NCBI RefSeq assembly: GCF_024498175.1
Contig: NZ_CP101823.1
Span: 2,486,987 to 2,550,986 of the forward strand
Reading direction: 5' to 3'
DNA from: Haloplanus salinarum
GTDB taxonomy: Archaea > Halobacteriota > Halobacteria > Halobacteriales > Haloferacaceae
Length of the DNA: 64,000 nt
Under the pieces are notes generated by a model, which saw only the letters and a list, made by a program, of their open reading frames with translations, did not search any database and was not told the origin of the DNA. Positions 52,564 through 62,451 of the stretch are shown one piece after another. A program made the position numbers and the translations under genes. Every line of letters starts with the position of its first letter. The stretch's first letter is position 1.

Positions 52564-53804
52564 GCGACCGCCTCCCGGAACGCCGCGAGTGCGTCGGGTT
52601 TCCCGACGACGAACAGGTCGTCGCCGACCGCGACCGGGTGTGAGCCGCGGGGCGCGAACCGCCAGTCCCCCTCGTGACGGACGGCGAGGACGGTCACGCC
52701 GTAGGTGTCCCGCACCGCCGCTTCGCCGATGGTCCGGCCCGCGACCGGCCCGTCGTCGCCGACCGTGACCTTCCGGATGCGGTCGCCCGCCTGCCGGAGC
52801 AGGCTGAGGAGTTCGTACTCGCGGCGAGTGCCGCGAGAGCGGACGAGGAGGTGGTCGACGGTCGACGCGAGCAGCGACTCCGTGCCGGCGGCGTCGACGG
52901 CGACCGTCAGCCGGCCGTCGCCGCCGTCGGCGACGGGGAGGGTGGGAGCGAGTGACGGCGCGGCGGCGCCGTCGGGCGTGGCGGCCGCGTCGGTGAGGGG
53001 GGGTCCGGCCACCGCCCCGGCGGCCGCGTCGCGGGCGCGGTCGCTCCGCAGGCTCACGACGCTCCCCCGGTAGGTCCGGTCGGGCGTCACGACCGACGCC
53101 TCGTCGCCACGGGCCGTGCCGGTCGGCAGGAGCCCGGGGACGGAGACGGCGCGCTTGCCCGGGGGGATGCGTTTCGAGAGGCCGCCGAGCGGGGGCGCGA
53201 CGCTTACCGTCGCCCGCGCCCGCTCGTCGAGAGTCACGGCCACGTCCGCGAGGTCGAACTCCGTTCGGAGGCGGTCGGTCACCCGCGTCTCCAGTTCGAC
53301 GACGGGGACGTCGGCGGGGAAGGCCGCCGACCACTCGCGGAGTTCGCGTCTGAGTTCGGTCGGGACGGGCGGATACCCCTCCATGTCGCCGACCTCGCCG
53401 GAGACGGTGACGCGAACCTGCCCTCGACCGCCGGCGAGTTCGATGACGTCCGTCGAGAGGGTACGCTCGGTCAGCTTGCGAAGCGACAGCTTCCGGGGGA
53501 ACTCCGCGCCCATCTTGTCGCCGGCGTTGTGCGCGTACAGCGAGATCATCAGGACGACGACGACGGCGACGGTCAGCCGGACCTGGTTCGCCGACTGGGT
53601 GAACGTCGGGTCGTTCAGCGCCAGCAACCCGCCGTTGACGCCGGCGATGGCCACCGCGAGGACGACCACACCGAAAGCGGGGACGGTGACCCCGGTCACG
53701 TACTTGAAGATGAAGCCGAAGGTCCACGAGACGAGAGCCGGGACGATGCCGGTCAGTACCCCGAGGTAGATGCCGAAGAGAACCTCGACGGGGAACGATG
53801 CCAT
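52560..53804 (-). CDS. Membrane protein with TrkA-C domain, first of pair
   Basis: A 414-aa protein. Three N-terminal membrane helices (about 7-95), a variable middle rich in Ala/Pro/Asp (about 230-300), and a TrkA-C domain at the C-terminus (about 335-412, with V-A-G-R-T-I-G-E-A and G-D-D-L-F-V-V-G-K). It likely senses a nucleotide or ion and controls a channel. Divergent from the potassium channel gene, 87 bp apart. Confidence 0.7.
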   Translation of the reverse strand: MASFPVEVLFGIYLGVLTGIVPALVSWTFGFIFKYVTGVTVPAFGVVVLAVAIAGVNGGLLALNDPTFTQSANQVRLTVAVVVVLMISLYAHNAGDKMGAEFPRKLSLRKLTERTLSTDVIELAGGRGQVRVTVSGEVGDMEGYPPVPTELRRELREWSAAFPADVPVVELETRVTDRLRTEFDLADVAVTLDERARATVSVAPPLGGLSKRIPPGKRAVSVPGLLPTGTARGDEASVVTPDRTYRGSVVSLRSDRARDAAAGAVAGPPLTDAAATPDGAAAPSLAPTLPVADGGDGRLTVAVDAAGTESLLASTVDHLLVRSRGTRREYELLSLLRQAGDRIRKVTVGDDGPVAGRTIGEAAVRDTYGVTVLAVRHEGDWRFAPRGSHPVAVGDDLFVVGKPDALAAFREAVA

Positions 53805-53891
53805 GGTCGGGACTCGACGGCGAGGCCTAAACCGCTAACGGGCGGTGACCGCGACGAGCCCTTTATCACGCACGTCCGCGAGGCCGTAAGC

Positions 53892-55049
53892 ATGGCCGCG
53901 AGTCGGAGCGATCGGTTCCTCGGCGTGCAGGCGGCTGTGGGATTGACGCTCCTCGCGGGCGCGCTCTCGATGGTCACCGGCATCGTCCACATGGGCTCGC
54001 CCGCCGGCCGCCCGCTCGTCCCCTTCGTCCCGCCGGTGGCGCGGACGACCGCCGGGTTCACGGGCACGCTCACCGGCTTTCTCCTCCTCGGAAGCGCGCT
54101 CGGCCTGCGCCGCGGCCTACGGGCCGCGTGGTACTCGACGCTCTGCCTGCTCGTCGTGTCGGCGGGCCAGGGGCTCGTCCAGGCGAGTGAGACGTCCATC
54201 CCGCTCGTGGTGCTGTCGGTGCTCGCCCTGCCGGCCGTCGCGCTCAACCGTCGGCGCTTCGACCGCTCGGTCGACTTCTCGGCGACACAGCTCGCCGCGC
54301 TGCTCGCGCTCGGCGGGTCACAGGTGTACATCACCACCGGCGCGTACGCGCTCCGCGAGGAGTTCGGCGGCATCGAGACGCTCGTCGACGCCGTCTACTT
54401 CGCCGTCGTCACCTCCAGCACCGTCGGCTACGGCGATATCGTCCCGCGGACGGCGGTGGCACGGCTGTTCGGCATCTCGGCGCTCGTCGTCGGCACGGCG
54501 AGTTTCGCCATCGCGCTCGGCGTCCTGCTGACCCCCGCCATCGAAGCCCGACTCGTCAAGGCACTCGGAAAGATGACACAATCAGAACTCGACTTGCTCG
54601 ACGATCACGTGCTCGTCCTCGGTTACGGCGACCTGACCGAGGCGGTCATTCAGGAACTACAGGGAAACACCCCCTTCCTCGTCGTCGTCCCGGACGCCGA
54701 GAAGGCGCGGGCGCTCGGCGAGCGGGGGATCAACACGCTCACCGGCGACACCAGCGACGAGGCGACGCTCCGGCGGGCCCACATCGAGGACGCCCGCGCC
54801 GTCGTCGCGGCGACGAACGACGACGCGGCCGACGCGTTCGCCATCCTGACGGCGCGTCACCTCGTCCCCGAGATTCACGTCGTCGCCGCGGCGACCCAGC
54901 GCGAGAACGTCGACAAGCTCCGGCGTGCGGGGGCCGATACGGTCATCAGTCCCGCGAGCATCGGCGGCCACCTGCTCGTCGAGTCGGCGCTCGGCGGCCA
55001 GGACGTCGACACCGAGGCGATCGCGGGTCGCCTGCTCGACGAGATCTAG
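53892..55049 (+). CDS. Potassium channel with RCK/TrkA-N domain
   Basis: A 385-aa protein from ATG 53892. Several N-terminal helices (about 10-130), then a two-helix pore with selectivity filter T-V-G-Y-G-D (about 180-185). A cytoplasmic RCK domain carries the nucleotide fold V-L-G-Y-G-D-L-T (about 238-245) and D-T-S-D-E. Its 3' end overlaps the UspA-type gene by 4 bases, convergent. Conducts potassium under ligand control; halophiles keep molar internal potassium. Confidence 0.88.
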   Translation: MAASRSDRFLGVQAAVGLTLLAGALSMVTGIVHMGSPAGRPLVPFVPPVARTTAGFTGTLTGFLLLGSALGLRRGLRAAWYSTLCLLVVSAGQGLVQASETSIPLVVLSVLALPAVALNRRRFDRSVDFSATQLAALLALGGSQVYITTGAYALREEFGGIETLVDAVYFAVVTSSTVGYGDIVPRTAVARLFGISALVVGTASFAIALGVLLTPAIEARLVKALGKMTQSELDLLDDHVLVLGYGDLTEAVIQELQGNTPFLVVVPDAEKARALGERGINTLTGDTSDEATLRRAHIEDARAVVAATNDDAADAFAILTARHLVPEIHVVAAATQRENVDKLRRAGADTVISPASIGGHLLVESALGGQDVDTEAIAGRLLDEI

Positions 55050-56434
55050 GGCCGCCCCCGGTCGACGATCGCCACGTCGCAGTCCACGTCCCGTAGCCGC
55101 TCGAAGGTCGGCGGCGAGACGAGCCGCGAGGCCCGCGAGCGGTCGCCGGAGGAGCCGATCACCAGCAGGTCGTACGCGCCGGCGTTGGCGCCGATGAAGG
55201 CGGTGACCTCGCTTCGGGCCACCCGCGTCTCCACGTCGACGTCGACGGTTTCGGCGAGGTCGGCCAGCTGCGACTCGGCGCGCCGTCGCTCCACCTCGCT
55301 GTCGATGCAGGTACAGACGCTCAGGCTCCCGCTCCGGCCGACGAGTCGGGCGGCGAAATCGAGCATGGCGTGGGCGACGTCGCCCGGGCGGGAGACGGTC
55401 ACGAGCACGCGCTTCCAGCGGCGCCGCCCCGTCGTCGACCGGAAGGCGACGGCGTCGTACCGGCTCTCGAACACCCCCTGGACGTACGGCGAGAGGAGGC
55501 CCCGTCGCTCCTCGTAGGGCGTGACCACCAGGTCGCAGTTGGCGTCCGCCGCGGTGCCGACGGTCGTCTGGACGGGCGGCCCGCGGGCCACGACCACCTC
55601 GCAGGGGACGCCGAGTCGCGTCCGGACCGTCCCGGCCGTCGCCTCCAACCGCTCGGCGGTCTCGCGGGTCGCCACGGGTTCGTCGGCCGGGTCGTCGGGG
55701 GCGTCGTCGCCGTCGAGGATCCCCAGCAACACCACCTTCCCCGCGTCGTGAGCGGCGGCGAGGGTGGCGCCGAACAGCGCCGTCGTCTCGGCGGCCTCGG
55801 GGTCGCCGCGCATCGGGACGAGGACGTGGTCGTCGCCCTGTGCGGTGTCGTAGAGGTACCGGGCCCGGCGCTCGTAGAACCGGGAGCGCCAGACCGAGAA
55901 GACGACGGCGACGAGGGCGCCGACGGCGGCGACGCTCGCCACGTACGCCTCGGGGGAGGCGTCGTCGGTGACGAGGACGAGCAGCGCCGTCGAGAAGGCC
56001 GCGGGCTCCTCCACGTCGAGGAGCCACGTCGTGGCGCCGGTCAGGAAGATGGAGAGGGCGGCGCTGACGGGGGAGATGGCGGCGGTGTCGGCGAACACCT
56101 GCGCCGAGAGGGCGAGGGCCGCCCACCCACAGCACGCGCCCACGACGAGGCCGACGGTGAACTTCCAGGGCGAGGCGTAGCGGCCCTCGGGGTCGGCAAA
56201 GAGGGTGTACGTGCCCGAGGCGAGCGGCGGGAAGAGCAGAAAGGAGAGTTCGGCGACCGCGTTCGAGATGAGCGTCACGACCCCGATGATCAGGGGGACC
56301 GCGGTCAGCACCGTCAGGTGGAGGAGGTTGCCGGTGTGCTGGATCCAGCGGCCGAAGGCCGCGAGTTCGCGGCGTTCGAACCGCCGGAGGCGGCGGGCGG
56401 CGGCGACGACACGGGCGAGCACCCCCTCCAGCAT
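55046..56434 (-). CDS. HPP membrane domain fused to tandem UspA domains
   Basis: A 462-aa protein. Five or so membrane helices (about 35-190) of HPP type (L-F-P-P-L-A-S-G-T-Y-T-L) are followed by two UspA-like alpha/beta domains (about 205-325 and 335-460). The last ends in G-S-S-G-D-R-S-R and V-A-I-V-D. Such fusions occur in haloarchaea beside cation transporters and may sense ATP or osmotic stress. Confidence 0.72.
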   Translation of the reverse strand: MLEGVLARVVAAARRLRRFERRELAAFGRWIQHTGNLLHLTVLTAVPLIIGVVTLISNAVAELSFLLFPPLASGTYTLFADPEGRYASPWKFTVGLVVGACCGWAALALSAQVFADTAAISPVSAALSIFLTGATTWLLDVEEPAAFSTALLVLVTDDASPEAYVASVAAVGALVAVVFSVWRSRFYERRARYLYDTAQGDDHVLVPMRGDPEAAETTALFGATLAAAHDAGKVVLLGILDGDDAPDDPADEPVATRETAERLEATAGTVRTRLGVPCEVVVARGPPVQTTVGTAADANCDLVVTPYEERRGLLSPYVQGVFESRYDAVAFRSTTGRRRWKRVLVTVSRPGDVAHAMLDFAARLVGRSGSLSVCTCIDSEVERRRAESQLADLAETVDVDVETRVARSEVTAFIGANAGAYDLLVIGSSGDRSRASRLVSPPTFERLRDVDCDVAIVDRGRP

Positions 56435-56436
56435 CG

Positions 56437-57171
56437 TCAGCCGAGCGTCGCGGCGGCGTCGAGGGCCAACTCGATCATCCGCGCGACGTTGTCCCGGGCC
56501 TTCGGCGGGAGTTCGTCCTCGCTCACGTCACCGCTCCCCTTCTGTGTGCCCGCGACGAGGTTGCCGTCGACGGTACAGATCGCGCCCGCCCGGAGTCCCT
56601 TCCGGCGGGCGAGGGCGAAGAGCGCGGCCGCCTCCATCTCCACGGCGAGGAGGCCGGCGTCCTCCCAGTCGGCGACGTAGTCGTCGGTCTCGGCGTAGAA
56701 GGCGTCGTCGGTGACGACGGGGCCGACGTGGACGGCCTCGTCGTTCGACTCGGCGGCGTCGGTCAGGGCCCGCACCACCTCGAAATCCGGGACTGCGGGG
56801 TACTCGACCCGCTCGTAGCGCTTGGTCGTCCCCTCCTCCTTGGCGGCGCCGGTCGCGACCACCATGTCGCCGACTTCGATGTCGGCCTGGAGCGCCCCGG
56901 TCGTCCCCGGGCGGATGACGGTGTCGACGCCGACGGCCGCGAGTTCCTCCAGGGCGATGGCCGCCGAGGGCGATCCGACGCCGGTCGAACAGATCGTCAG
57001 CGGGACGCCCGCGTACTCGCCGTTGACGAGGCGGTACTCCCGGTTGTGGGCGAGTTCCTCGACCGCGCCACAGCGGTCGGCGATCCGCTGGACCCGGCCC
57101 GGATCGCCGGGCAGGAGCGCCACGTCGTGAACGTCGCCCTCGTCGACACGCAGGTGCGGCTGGATGGCCAT
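56437..57171 (-). CDS. Nucleoside phosphorylase (uridine/purine type)
   Basis: A 244-aa protein from ATG 57171. The phosphate motif G-D-P-G-R (22-26), G-S-P-S-A-A-I-A and the sugar-binding V-E-M-E-A-A-A-L-F-A-L-A mark the PNP/Udp family, closest in pattern to uridine phosphorylase. It cleaves nucleosides with phosphate for salvage. A large inverted repeat lies upstream (57250-57317). The nearby DeoC would use the resulting deoxyribose phosphate. Confidence 0.85.
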   Translation of the reverse strand: MAIQPHLRVDEGDVHDVALLPGDPGRVQRIADRCGAVEELAHNREYRLVNGEYAGVPLTICSTGVGSPSAAIALEELAAVGVDTVIRPGTTGALQADIEVGDMVVATGAAKEEGTTKRYERVEYPAVPDFEVVRALTDAAESNDEAVHVGPVVTDDAFYAETDDYVADWEDAGLLAVEMEAAALFALARRKGLRAGAICTVDGNLVAGTQKGSGDVSEDELPPKARDNVARMIELALDAAATLG

Positions 57172-57249
57172 ACCGATGCACGCCGCGCCGTGGAGAAAAT
57201 ACCTCGGGGTCGTTCGATAACGGTCGGTCAACCGTTCCTTTCATACTGT

Positions 57250-57317
57250 TTATTGTAAGTCATTACCGGTGGTTCGCCGAGACGGTCCGGCGAACCACCG
57301 GCAACCAGTTACAATAA
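57250..57317. promoter_or_regulatory. 68-bp near-perfect inverted repeat
   Basis: Two 30-base arms (57250-57279 and 57288-57317) around an 8-base centre. The inner 14 bp (CCGGTGGTTCGCCG) and outer 9 bp (TTATTGTAA) are perfect, and the middle 7 are mostly mismatched. It lies between the divergent phosphorylase and lipoprotein genes. It could be a double operator, a bidirectional terminator or a remnant of a small mobile repeat. Confidence 0.75.
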
Positions 57318-57368
57318 TCCGTATCAGTCACCGGTGGTCCCTTGTGGGTCGGATCCGAGTCGGTCCGC

Positions 57369-58343
57369 ATGGACCGGCGACGCTTCCTCGCAGCGGGCAC
57401 GGCGGCCGGACTCGCCGGCTTGGCGGGGTGTCTCGACGCGGCCGGCGGCGGCGACGGCGACGATTCGGGACGGACCCTCCGGCTCCGACTCTCGCGGACG
57501 TCGACGCCGCTCCGCTCGGAGTACGTGGTCGACTTCGCGACGACCGAGCGCCCGGACGACGCGGACGCCTTCGCGGCCGCACTCGACGGCGAAGCGTACA
57601 CGACCCAGTACCGGCGCCCGTTCGGCGCCCGGCCCGACGATCCGGTCTACACCCGCCACGAGGGGACCTACTACCGTCTGGGATCGGTCGTCGTCGACGA
57701 GGCGGCGGTCACCCATCCGGTGCTCCGCCTGTCGCGGGTCGCCGACGCCGACGATCCGGACGCGCCGGACGCCGTGGCCGCCACCGACCTGGCCGAGCGG
57801 GACCGGGGCGTCGTCCACGTCGCCCACATGGCCGCCCGGGCGCGGGGCAACGAGGGCGGAATGCCGGTCGGGCTGGTCGACCGCGGCGGCTACGTCTACC
57901 GCGACGCCGAGCGGGCCGAGGCGAGTCGCCTCGTCGGCACGGACGCGCCGACCCACGTCGCCTACCGCGACGCCGTCTACGCCGTCGAGGTGGACCGCGA
58001 GCGGTTCCACGAACCGGTCTACCGCGCGACGGCCGAGCCGGTGGCGGAGACGCCCGAGCACATGGAGGCGATCCTCCGGGCACGGTTCGTCACCGCACGG
58101 CTCTCGGGGAGGGACCTCCCGGACGAGGCACGGTCGATCCTGCAGGAGGCGCAGGGCGAGGGCTACGGCGAGACCCATCCGTACTCCGAGGCCTACCGGA
58201 GGGTTCTGACGGGGCTTCACGCCCGCGCCTACCTCGACGGGAACGTGGAGAAGGACGCTCACGTCGATGACCCCGGGAGCGGGGTGGTGCTGGACGACGG
58301 TGTGTACTACGACTACCGGCTGCGGTTCCTCGACGGCGGGTGA
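57369..58343 (+). CDS. Tat lipoprotein, haloarchaeal
   Basis: A 324-aa protein. ATG 57369 starts right at the twin-arginine M-D-R-R-R-F-L; lipobox L-A-G-C21. The mature part is acidic and mixed alpha/beta, without a recognisable domain. Upstream ATG 57342 would add nine residues before the signal. Probably an extracytoplasmic surface protein. Confidence 0.65.
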   Translation: MDRRRFLAAGTAAGLAGLAGCLDAAGGGDGDDSGRTLRLRLSRTSTPLRSEYVVDFATTERPDDADAFAAALDGEAYTTQYRRPFGARPDDPVYTRHEGTYYRLGSVVVDEAAVTHPVLRLSRVADADDPDAPDAVAATDLAERDRGVVHVAHMAARARGNEGGMPVGLVDRGGYVYRDAERAEASRLVGTDAPTHVAYRDAVYAVEVDRERFHEPVYRATAEPVAETPEHMEAILRARFVTARLSGRDLPDEARSILQEAQGEGYGETHPYSEAYRRVLTGLHARAYLDGNVEKDAHVDDPGSGVVLDDGVYYDYRLRFLDGG

Positions 58344-58349
58344 GCGGGG

Positions 58350-59162
58350 TCAGGCGACCGCAAACAGCAGGACGTTGTGGACGCCGGGGCCCAGTCCCAC
58401 GGCGGCGACGAATCCGAGGAGGAGACGACCCTCGGTGGGCGCCTCGCGGACCGTCTCGGCGAGGAGGGCCACCACCCCGCCCGCGACGACGAGTTTCACG
58501 AGGACGAACAGCCACCCGCTCCCGAGGAGGGAGGCGGTGGGGAGCGACGCCGCGAACTCGATGACGAGCGCGGAGAGGGGGGTGCGCTCCGTGAAGCCGA
58601 GGAGGTCGATACCGACGGCGGTCGAGACGCCGTCGAGGGCGTGGCCGGCGACGGCGAGGGCGCCGAGTCGGCCCGTGACCGCCACGCCGGGCCACGTCCG
58701 CCGGATGAGCGTCCACGCGCCGGCGGCGACGACGGCGGCGCCGACGAGGATGCCGACCGCGGGACCGATCCGGAGGGTGTCGCGGGCGAGGCCGACGGCG
58801 ACGACGGCGGCGACGACGGGCACGAAGAGGGCGGCGCCGACGCCGCCGACGAGCGCGGGCGTCCCCCGGGCCGTCGCGTCGGCGACGAGCCACGTCGCCC
58901 CCGCGAGGACGGCGGCGGTGAGATACACCGCGGGCGTACCCGCGAGCGGGCGGAGGGGATCGGGGAGCGTTTCGAGCGCGTAGAGGACGTGGACGGCGGC
59001 GCCGAGGACCATCCACGGCGTCGCGGCGAGGACGAGCCGTTCGGTCACCGGGGGTCGACGGCGGGCGAGGAGGCCGGCGACGACGCCGAGGCCTGCGAGC
59101 AGGGCGAGGAGGTAGGGGAGCGGCGGGAGGGAAAAGCCCTCGGGGAGCAGCGCCAGCGTCAT
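58350..59162 (-). CDS. DUF63-family membrane protein
   Basis: A 270-aa protein with about eight membrane helices. G-H-A-L-D-G-V-S-T (about 168-176) and the final G-L-G-P-G-V-H-N-V are the patterns of the archaeal DUF63 family. Function unknown. Convergent with the lipoprotein and divergent from deoC. Confidence 0.75.
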   Translation of the reverse strand: MTLALLPEGFSLPPLPYLLALLAGLGVVAGLLARRRPPVTERLVLAATPWMVLGAAVHVLYALETLPDPLRPLAGTPAVYLTAAVLAGATWLVADATARGTPALVGGVGAALFVPVVAAVVAVGLARDTLRIGPAVGILVGAAVVAAGAWTLIRRTWPGVAVTGRLGALAVAGHALDGVSTAVGIDLLGFTERTPLSALVIEFAASLPTASLLGSGWLFVLVKLVVAGGVVALLAETVREAPTEGRLLLGFVAAVGLGPGVHNVLLFAVA

Positions 59163-59223
59163 GGAGTGGAAGGCGGGGAGTCGCCGGGAAAGCCTTACGC
59201 TCCGCCGCCGCGAGACGGGTGGT

Positions 59224-59850
59224 ATGGACCGAGCCGAGTTCGCTGCCCGCATCGACCACACCGTCCTCGGGCCGGCGACGACGCCGGCCGACGCCCGAGG
59301 GGTCGTCGCGGCGGCGGCCGAGTACGGCACTAACGCCTGCGTCCCGCCGTGTTACGTGAGCGAGGTGCGAGGCGAGGCCGACGTGACGCTCGCGACGGTC
59401 GTCGGCTTCCCCCACGGACAGCACGCGCCGGCGATCAAACGCGAGGAGGCGGTCGCGGCCTGGGAGGCCGGCGCCGACGAACTCGACGTGGTGGTGAACG
59501 TCGGGCGCCTGAAGGCCGGCGACGACGACGCGGTGACCGCGGAGTTGGCCGAACTCGTGGCGGCGGTGCCGGTGCCGGTGAAGGTCATCGTCGAGGCGCC
59601 GCTGTTGACCGACGCGGAGAAGCGCCGGGCGGGCGAGGCGGCCGTCGCGGCCGACGCCGACTACCTGAAGACGGGGACCGGGTTTTCCGGACCGGCGACC
59701 GTCGCGGACGTGGAACTGCTGGCGGAGTACCTCCCGGTGAAGGCCAGCGGCGGAATCGACACGACCGAGCGGGCGCGGGCGATGCTCGATGCGGGGGCGA
59801 AACGGATCGGCGCGTCCGCGGGCGTCGCCCTCGTCGAAGGGTTCGAGTGA
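59224..59850 (+). CDS. deoC: Deoxyribose-phosphate aldolase
   Basis: A 208-aa TIM-barrel enzyme. D-H-T-V-L-G-P at the start, V-G-F-P-H-G, the Schiff-base Lys in Y-L-K-T-G-T-G-F (about 143-150) and the second Lys in V-K-A-S-G-G are all present. It splits 2-deoxyribose 5-phosphate to acetaldehyde and glyceraldehyde 3-phosphate. It probably works with the phosphorylase at 56437 in nucleoside breakdown. Confidence 0.93.
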   Translation: MDRAEFAARIDHTVLGPATTPADARGVVAAAAEYGTNACVPPCYVSEVRGEADVTLATVVGFPHGQHAPAIKREEAVAAWEAGADELDVVVNVGRLKAGDDDAVTAELAELVAAVPVPVKVIVEAPLLTDAEKRRAGEAAVAADADYLKTGTGFSGPATVADVELLAEYLPVKASGGIDTTERARAMLDAGAKRIGASAGVALVEGFE

Positions 59851-59936
59851 GGCTGCCGGTCACCCCCGTCTCGGGCCGCCGGTATCGGGCGGGACCGTCG
59901 CGCTTTTCTCCGCGCGGGCGCAAGCCCGGATAACGA

Positions 59937-61193
59937 ATGGCCCGCTATCACATCGAGACGTACGGGTGTACGGCCAACCGGGGCGAGAGCCGATCGATCG
60001 AGCGACGGCTCCGGGACGGCGGGCACCATCCCGCCGACGGCCCGGCCGACGCCGACGTGGCCATCCTCAACACCTGTACGGTCGTCGAGAAGACGGAGCG
60101 AAACATGCTCCGGCGGGCCGAAGAACTCGAAGCCGAGACGGGCGACCTCGTGGTCACCGGCTGTATGGCGCTGGCACAGGGCGAGGAGTTCGCCGAGGCT
60201 GGCGTCGACGCCCAGGTCGTCCACTGGGACGAGGTGCCCGAGGCGGCGATGAACGGCGAGTGTCCCACCACCACGCCGGACGCCGAACCGATCCTCGACG
60301 GCGTGATCGGCATCCTCCCCATCGCCCGCGGCTGCATGAGCGACTGCTCGTACTGCATCACCAAACGGGCGACGGGACGCCTCGACTCCCCGTCGGTCGA
60401 GGAGAACGTCGAGAAGGCGCGGGCGCTGGTCCACGCGGGCGCGACGGAACTCCGCATCACCGGCCAGGACACCGGCGTCTACGGCTGGGACCGCAACCAA
60501 GGTGAGAGCCTCCTGCCCGAACTCCTCGACCGGATCTGTGACATCGAGGGCGACTTCCGGGTTCGGGTCGGGATGGCCAACCCGAAGGGCGTCCACGGCG
60601 TCCGCGAGGAACTGGCCGACGTCTTCGCCGACAACGAGAAGCTCTACAACTTCCTGCACGCGCCCGTCCAGTCGGGGTCGGACGACGTGCTCGCGGACAT
60701 GCGCCGCCAACACCGGGTCGAGGAGTTCCTCGAAGTGGTCGACACCTTCGACGACCGCCTCGACCGCTGGACGCTCTCGACGGACTTCATCGTCGGCTTC
60801 CCCACCGAGACGGAGACCGACCACGAGCGGAGCATGGAGCTCCTGGCACGGATCCGCCCGGAGAAGATCAACGTCACCCGCTTCTCGAAGCGGCCGGGGA
60901 CCGACGCCGCCGAGATGAAGGGTCTGGGCGGGACGATCAAGAAGGAGCGTTCGAAGGCGATGTCGGAGCTGAAACGCGAGGTGGTCGGCGAGATCCACGC
61001 GTCGATGGTCGGCGAGCGCCACGAGGTGCTCGCGGTCCGGCCGGGCACCGGCGACTCGGTGAAGTGCCGCGACGGCGCCTACCGACAGGTGATCGTCCGG
61101 AACGCCGACGAGTACGGGATCGAACCCGGCGACCGGGTCGAGGTGGAGATCACCGCTCACGAGACGATGTACGTCTTCGGTCGACCGACATGA
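59937..61193 (+). CDS. tRNA t6A37 methylthiotransferase (CDKAL1/e-MtaB type)
   Basis: A 418-aa radical-SAM enzyme. The UPF0004 domain has C11, C47 and C76; the radical-SAM cluster is C133-x3-C137-x2-C140; a TRAM domain closes the protein (about 350-415). The short length and absence of an insert fit the archaeal CDKAL1-like branch that turns t6A37 into ms2t6A37 in tRNA reading ANN codons. Its stop overlaps the PadR gene start by 4 bases. Confidence 0.9.
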   Translation: MARYHIETYGCTANRGESRSIERRLRDGGHHPADGPADADVAILNTCTVVEKTERNMLRRAEELEAETGDLVVTGCMALAQGEEFAEAGVDAQVVHWDEVPEAAMNGECPTTTPDAEPILDGVIGILPIARGCMSDCSYCITKRATGRLDSPSVEENVEKARALVHAGATELRITGQDTGVYGWDRNQGESLLPELLDRICDIEGDFRVRVGMANPKGVHGVREELADVFADNEKLYNFLHAPVQSGSDDVLADMRRQHRVEEFLEVVDTFDDRLDRWTLSTDFIVGFPTETETDHERSMELLARIRPEKINVTRFSKRPGTDAAEMKGLGGTIKKERSKAMSELKREVVGEIHASMVGERHEVLAVRPGTGDSVKCRDGAYRQVIVRNADEYGIEPGDRVEVEITAHETMYVFGRPT

Positions 61194-61465
61194 AGTGGCT
61201 CCGGAGCGGCCTCCGTCGGGACATCTGTGTGATCGTCGCGAGAGAGGGGTCGCCGACGGCACAGGAGTGCAAGGCGGCCCTGGAGTCGCGCTACGGCGAA
61301 CGGGTCGAACCCTCGACCTTCTACGGCGCGCTGGAGACGCTGACCGACACGGGCCACCTCGAAAAGACGGTCGACGACATTCACGACCGCTACGAACTCA
61401 CCGAGGCGGGCGAACGGTCGCTCCGCGACCACTACGACTGGGTGACGGAGACGCTCCCGTACTAG
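61190..61465 (+). CDS. PadR-family winged-helix regulator
   Basis: A 91-aa protein of mini-PadR size. T-F-Y-G-A-L-E-T-L-T-D-T-G-H-L is the recognition helix and wing entry; Y-E-L-T-E-A-G-E-R-S-L follows. Coupled to the methylthiotransferase gene and convergent with the CDF gene (4-base overlap). Possibly controls either. Confidence 0.8.
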   Translation: MKWLRSGLRRDICVIVAREGSPTAQECKAALESRYGERVEPSTFYGALETLTDTGHLEKTVDDIHDRYELTEAGERSLRDHYDWVTETLPY

Positions 61466-62379
61466 GGAGGAGTCGTCGACGCCGACGAGCGCTCGGAGGC
61501 GTCTTTCCACTCGCCGAGGCCGGCGGGGTCGAGGTGGACGTGCACGTCGGAGACGGGTTCGATCTCGCGGACCCGGTCCCGGAGCTCCGTCTCGATGTCG
61601 TGGGCGGCGGCGAGGGAGTGGTCGCCGTCGATCTCGGCGTGGAACTCGACTTCGATCACGTGCCCGGAGTAGTAGGCGACGAAGTCGTGGACGCCACGCA
61701 CCTCGGGGTGTGAACGGATCGCCTCCTCGATCCGCTCGCGGTCCTCGGCCGGGGGCGCGCCGTCCGAGAGATAGCGGATGTTCTCCCGCGAGATATCGAC
61801 CCCCTGATAGATGACGAGGAGGCTCACGAGACCGCCGGCCAGCGGGTCGAAGATGGGGTAGCCGAGCGCCATGCCGGCGACGCCGGCGAAGGCGGCGAGC
61901 GTGGTGTAGATGTCGTTCTTGCTGTCGGCCGCGAGCGCCCGCAGGCTCGGCGACTCGACGTCCCGGTTCACTAGGCAGGTGTACCAGTAGCAGGCGTAGC
62001 GGTCGACGAGGGCGAAGAGGAGGCCGACCACCAGGATGGTGCTGTACTCGGCGCTGGGGCCGGTGAGGAGGGCGTTCCCGGAGTCGTAGAGGAGTTTCAG
62101 TCCGAGGAGGACGAGCACGCCACCGACGAAGAGGGCAGAGAGGGGTTCGAACCGTTCGTGACCGTGCGGATGGGAGGCGTCGGGGTCGTCGTAGACGAAT
62201 CGGCCCCAGACGAGGACGACGGCGCTCGCCAGGAGGTCGGCGACCGAGTGGGCGGCGTCGGCCATGAGCGCGAGGCTCCCCGAGAGGACGCCGAGAACCC
62301 CCTCGACGACGATCTTGAGGACGTTCGAGACGACGTTGACCCACGACGCCTTCAGGAACGCGGCGCGGTCCCCTGGCAT
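61462..62379 (-). CDS. Cation diffusion facilitator transporter
   Basis: A 305-aa CDF protein from ATG 62379. Six membrane helices. Metal-site motifs M-A-D-A-A-H-S-V-A-D-L (about 38-48) and A-D-S-K-N-D (about 150-155), H-P-H-G-H loop, and a C-terminal ferredoxin-like metal domain. Likely exports Zn, Fe or Mn; the S-K-N-D second motif differs from the H-x-x-x-D of zinc-specific members. Confidence 0.85.
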   Translation of the reverse strand: MPGDRAAFLKASWVNVVSNVLKIVVEGVLGVLSGSLALMADAAHSVADLLASAVVLVWGRFVYDDPDASHPHGHERFEPLSALFVGGVLVLLGLKLLYDSGNALLTGPSAEYSTILVVGLLFALVDRYACYWYTCLVNRDVESPSLRALAADSKNDIYTTLAAFAGVAGMALGYPIFDPLAGGLVSLLVIYQGVDISRENIRYLSDGAPPAEDRERIEEAIRSHPEVRGVHDFVAYYSGHVIEVEFHAEIDGDHSLAAAHDIETELRDRVREIEPVSDVHVHLDPAGLGEWKDASERSSASTTPP

Positions 62380-62451
62380 GTGACTCCACCGAGGATCCAG
62401 ACCCACATAAGCGGTGTCATTAGTGACGTAGAAGCGAGTTTTCGACTCGGT

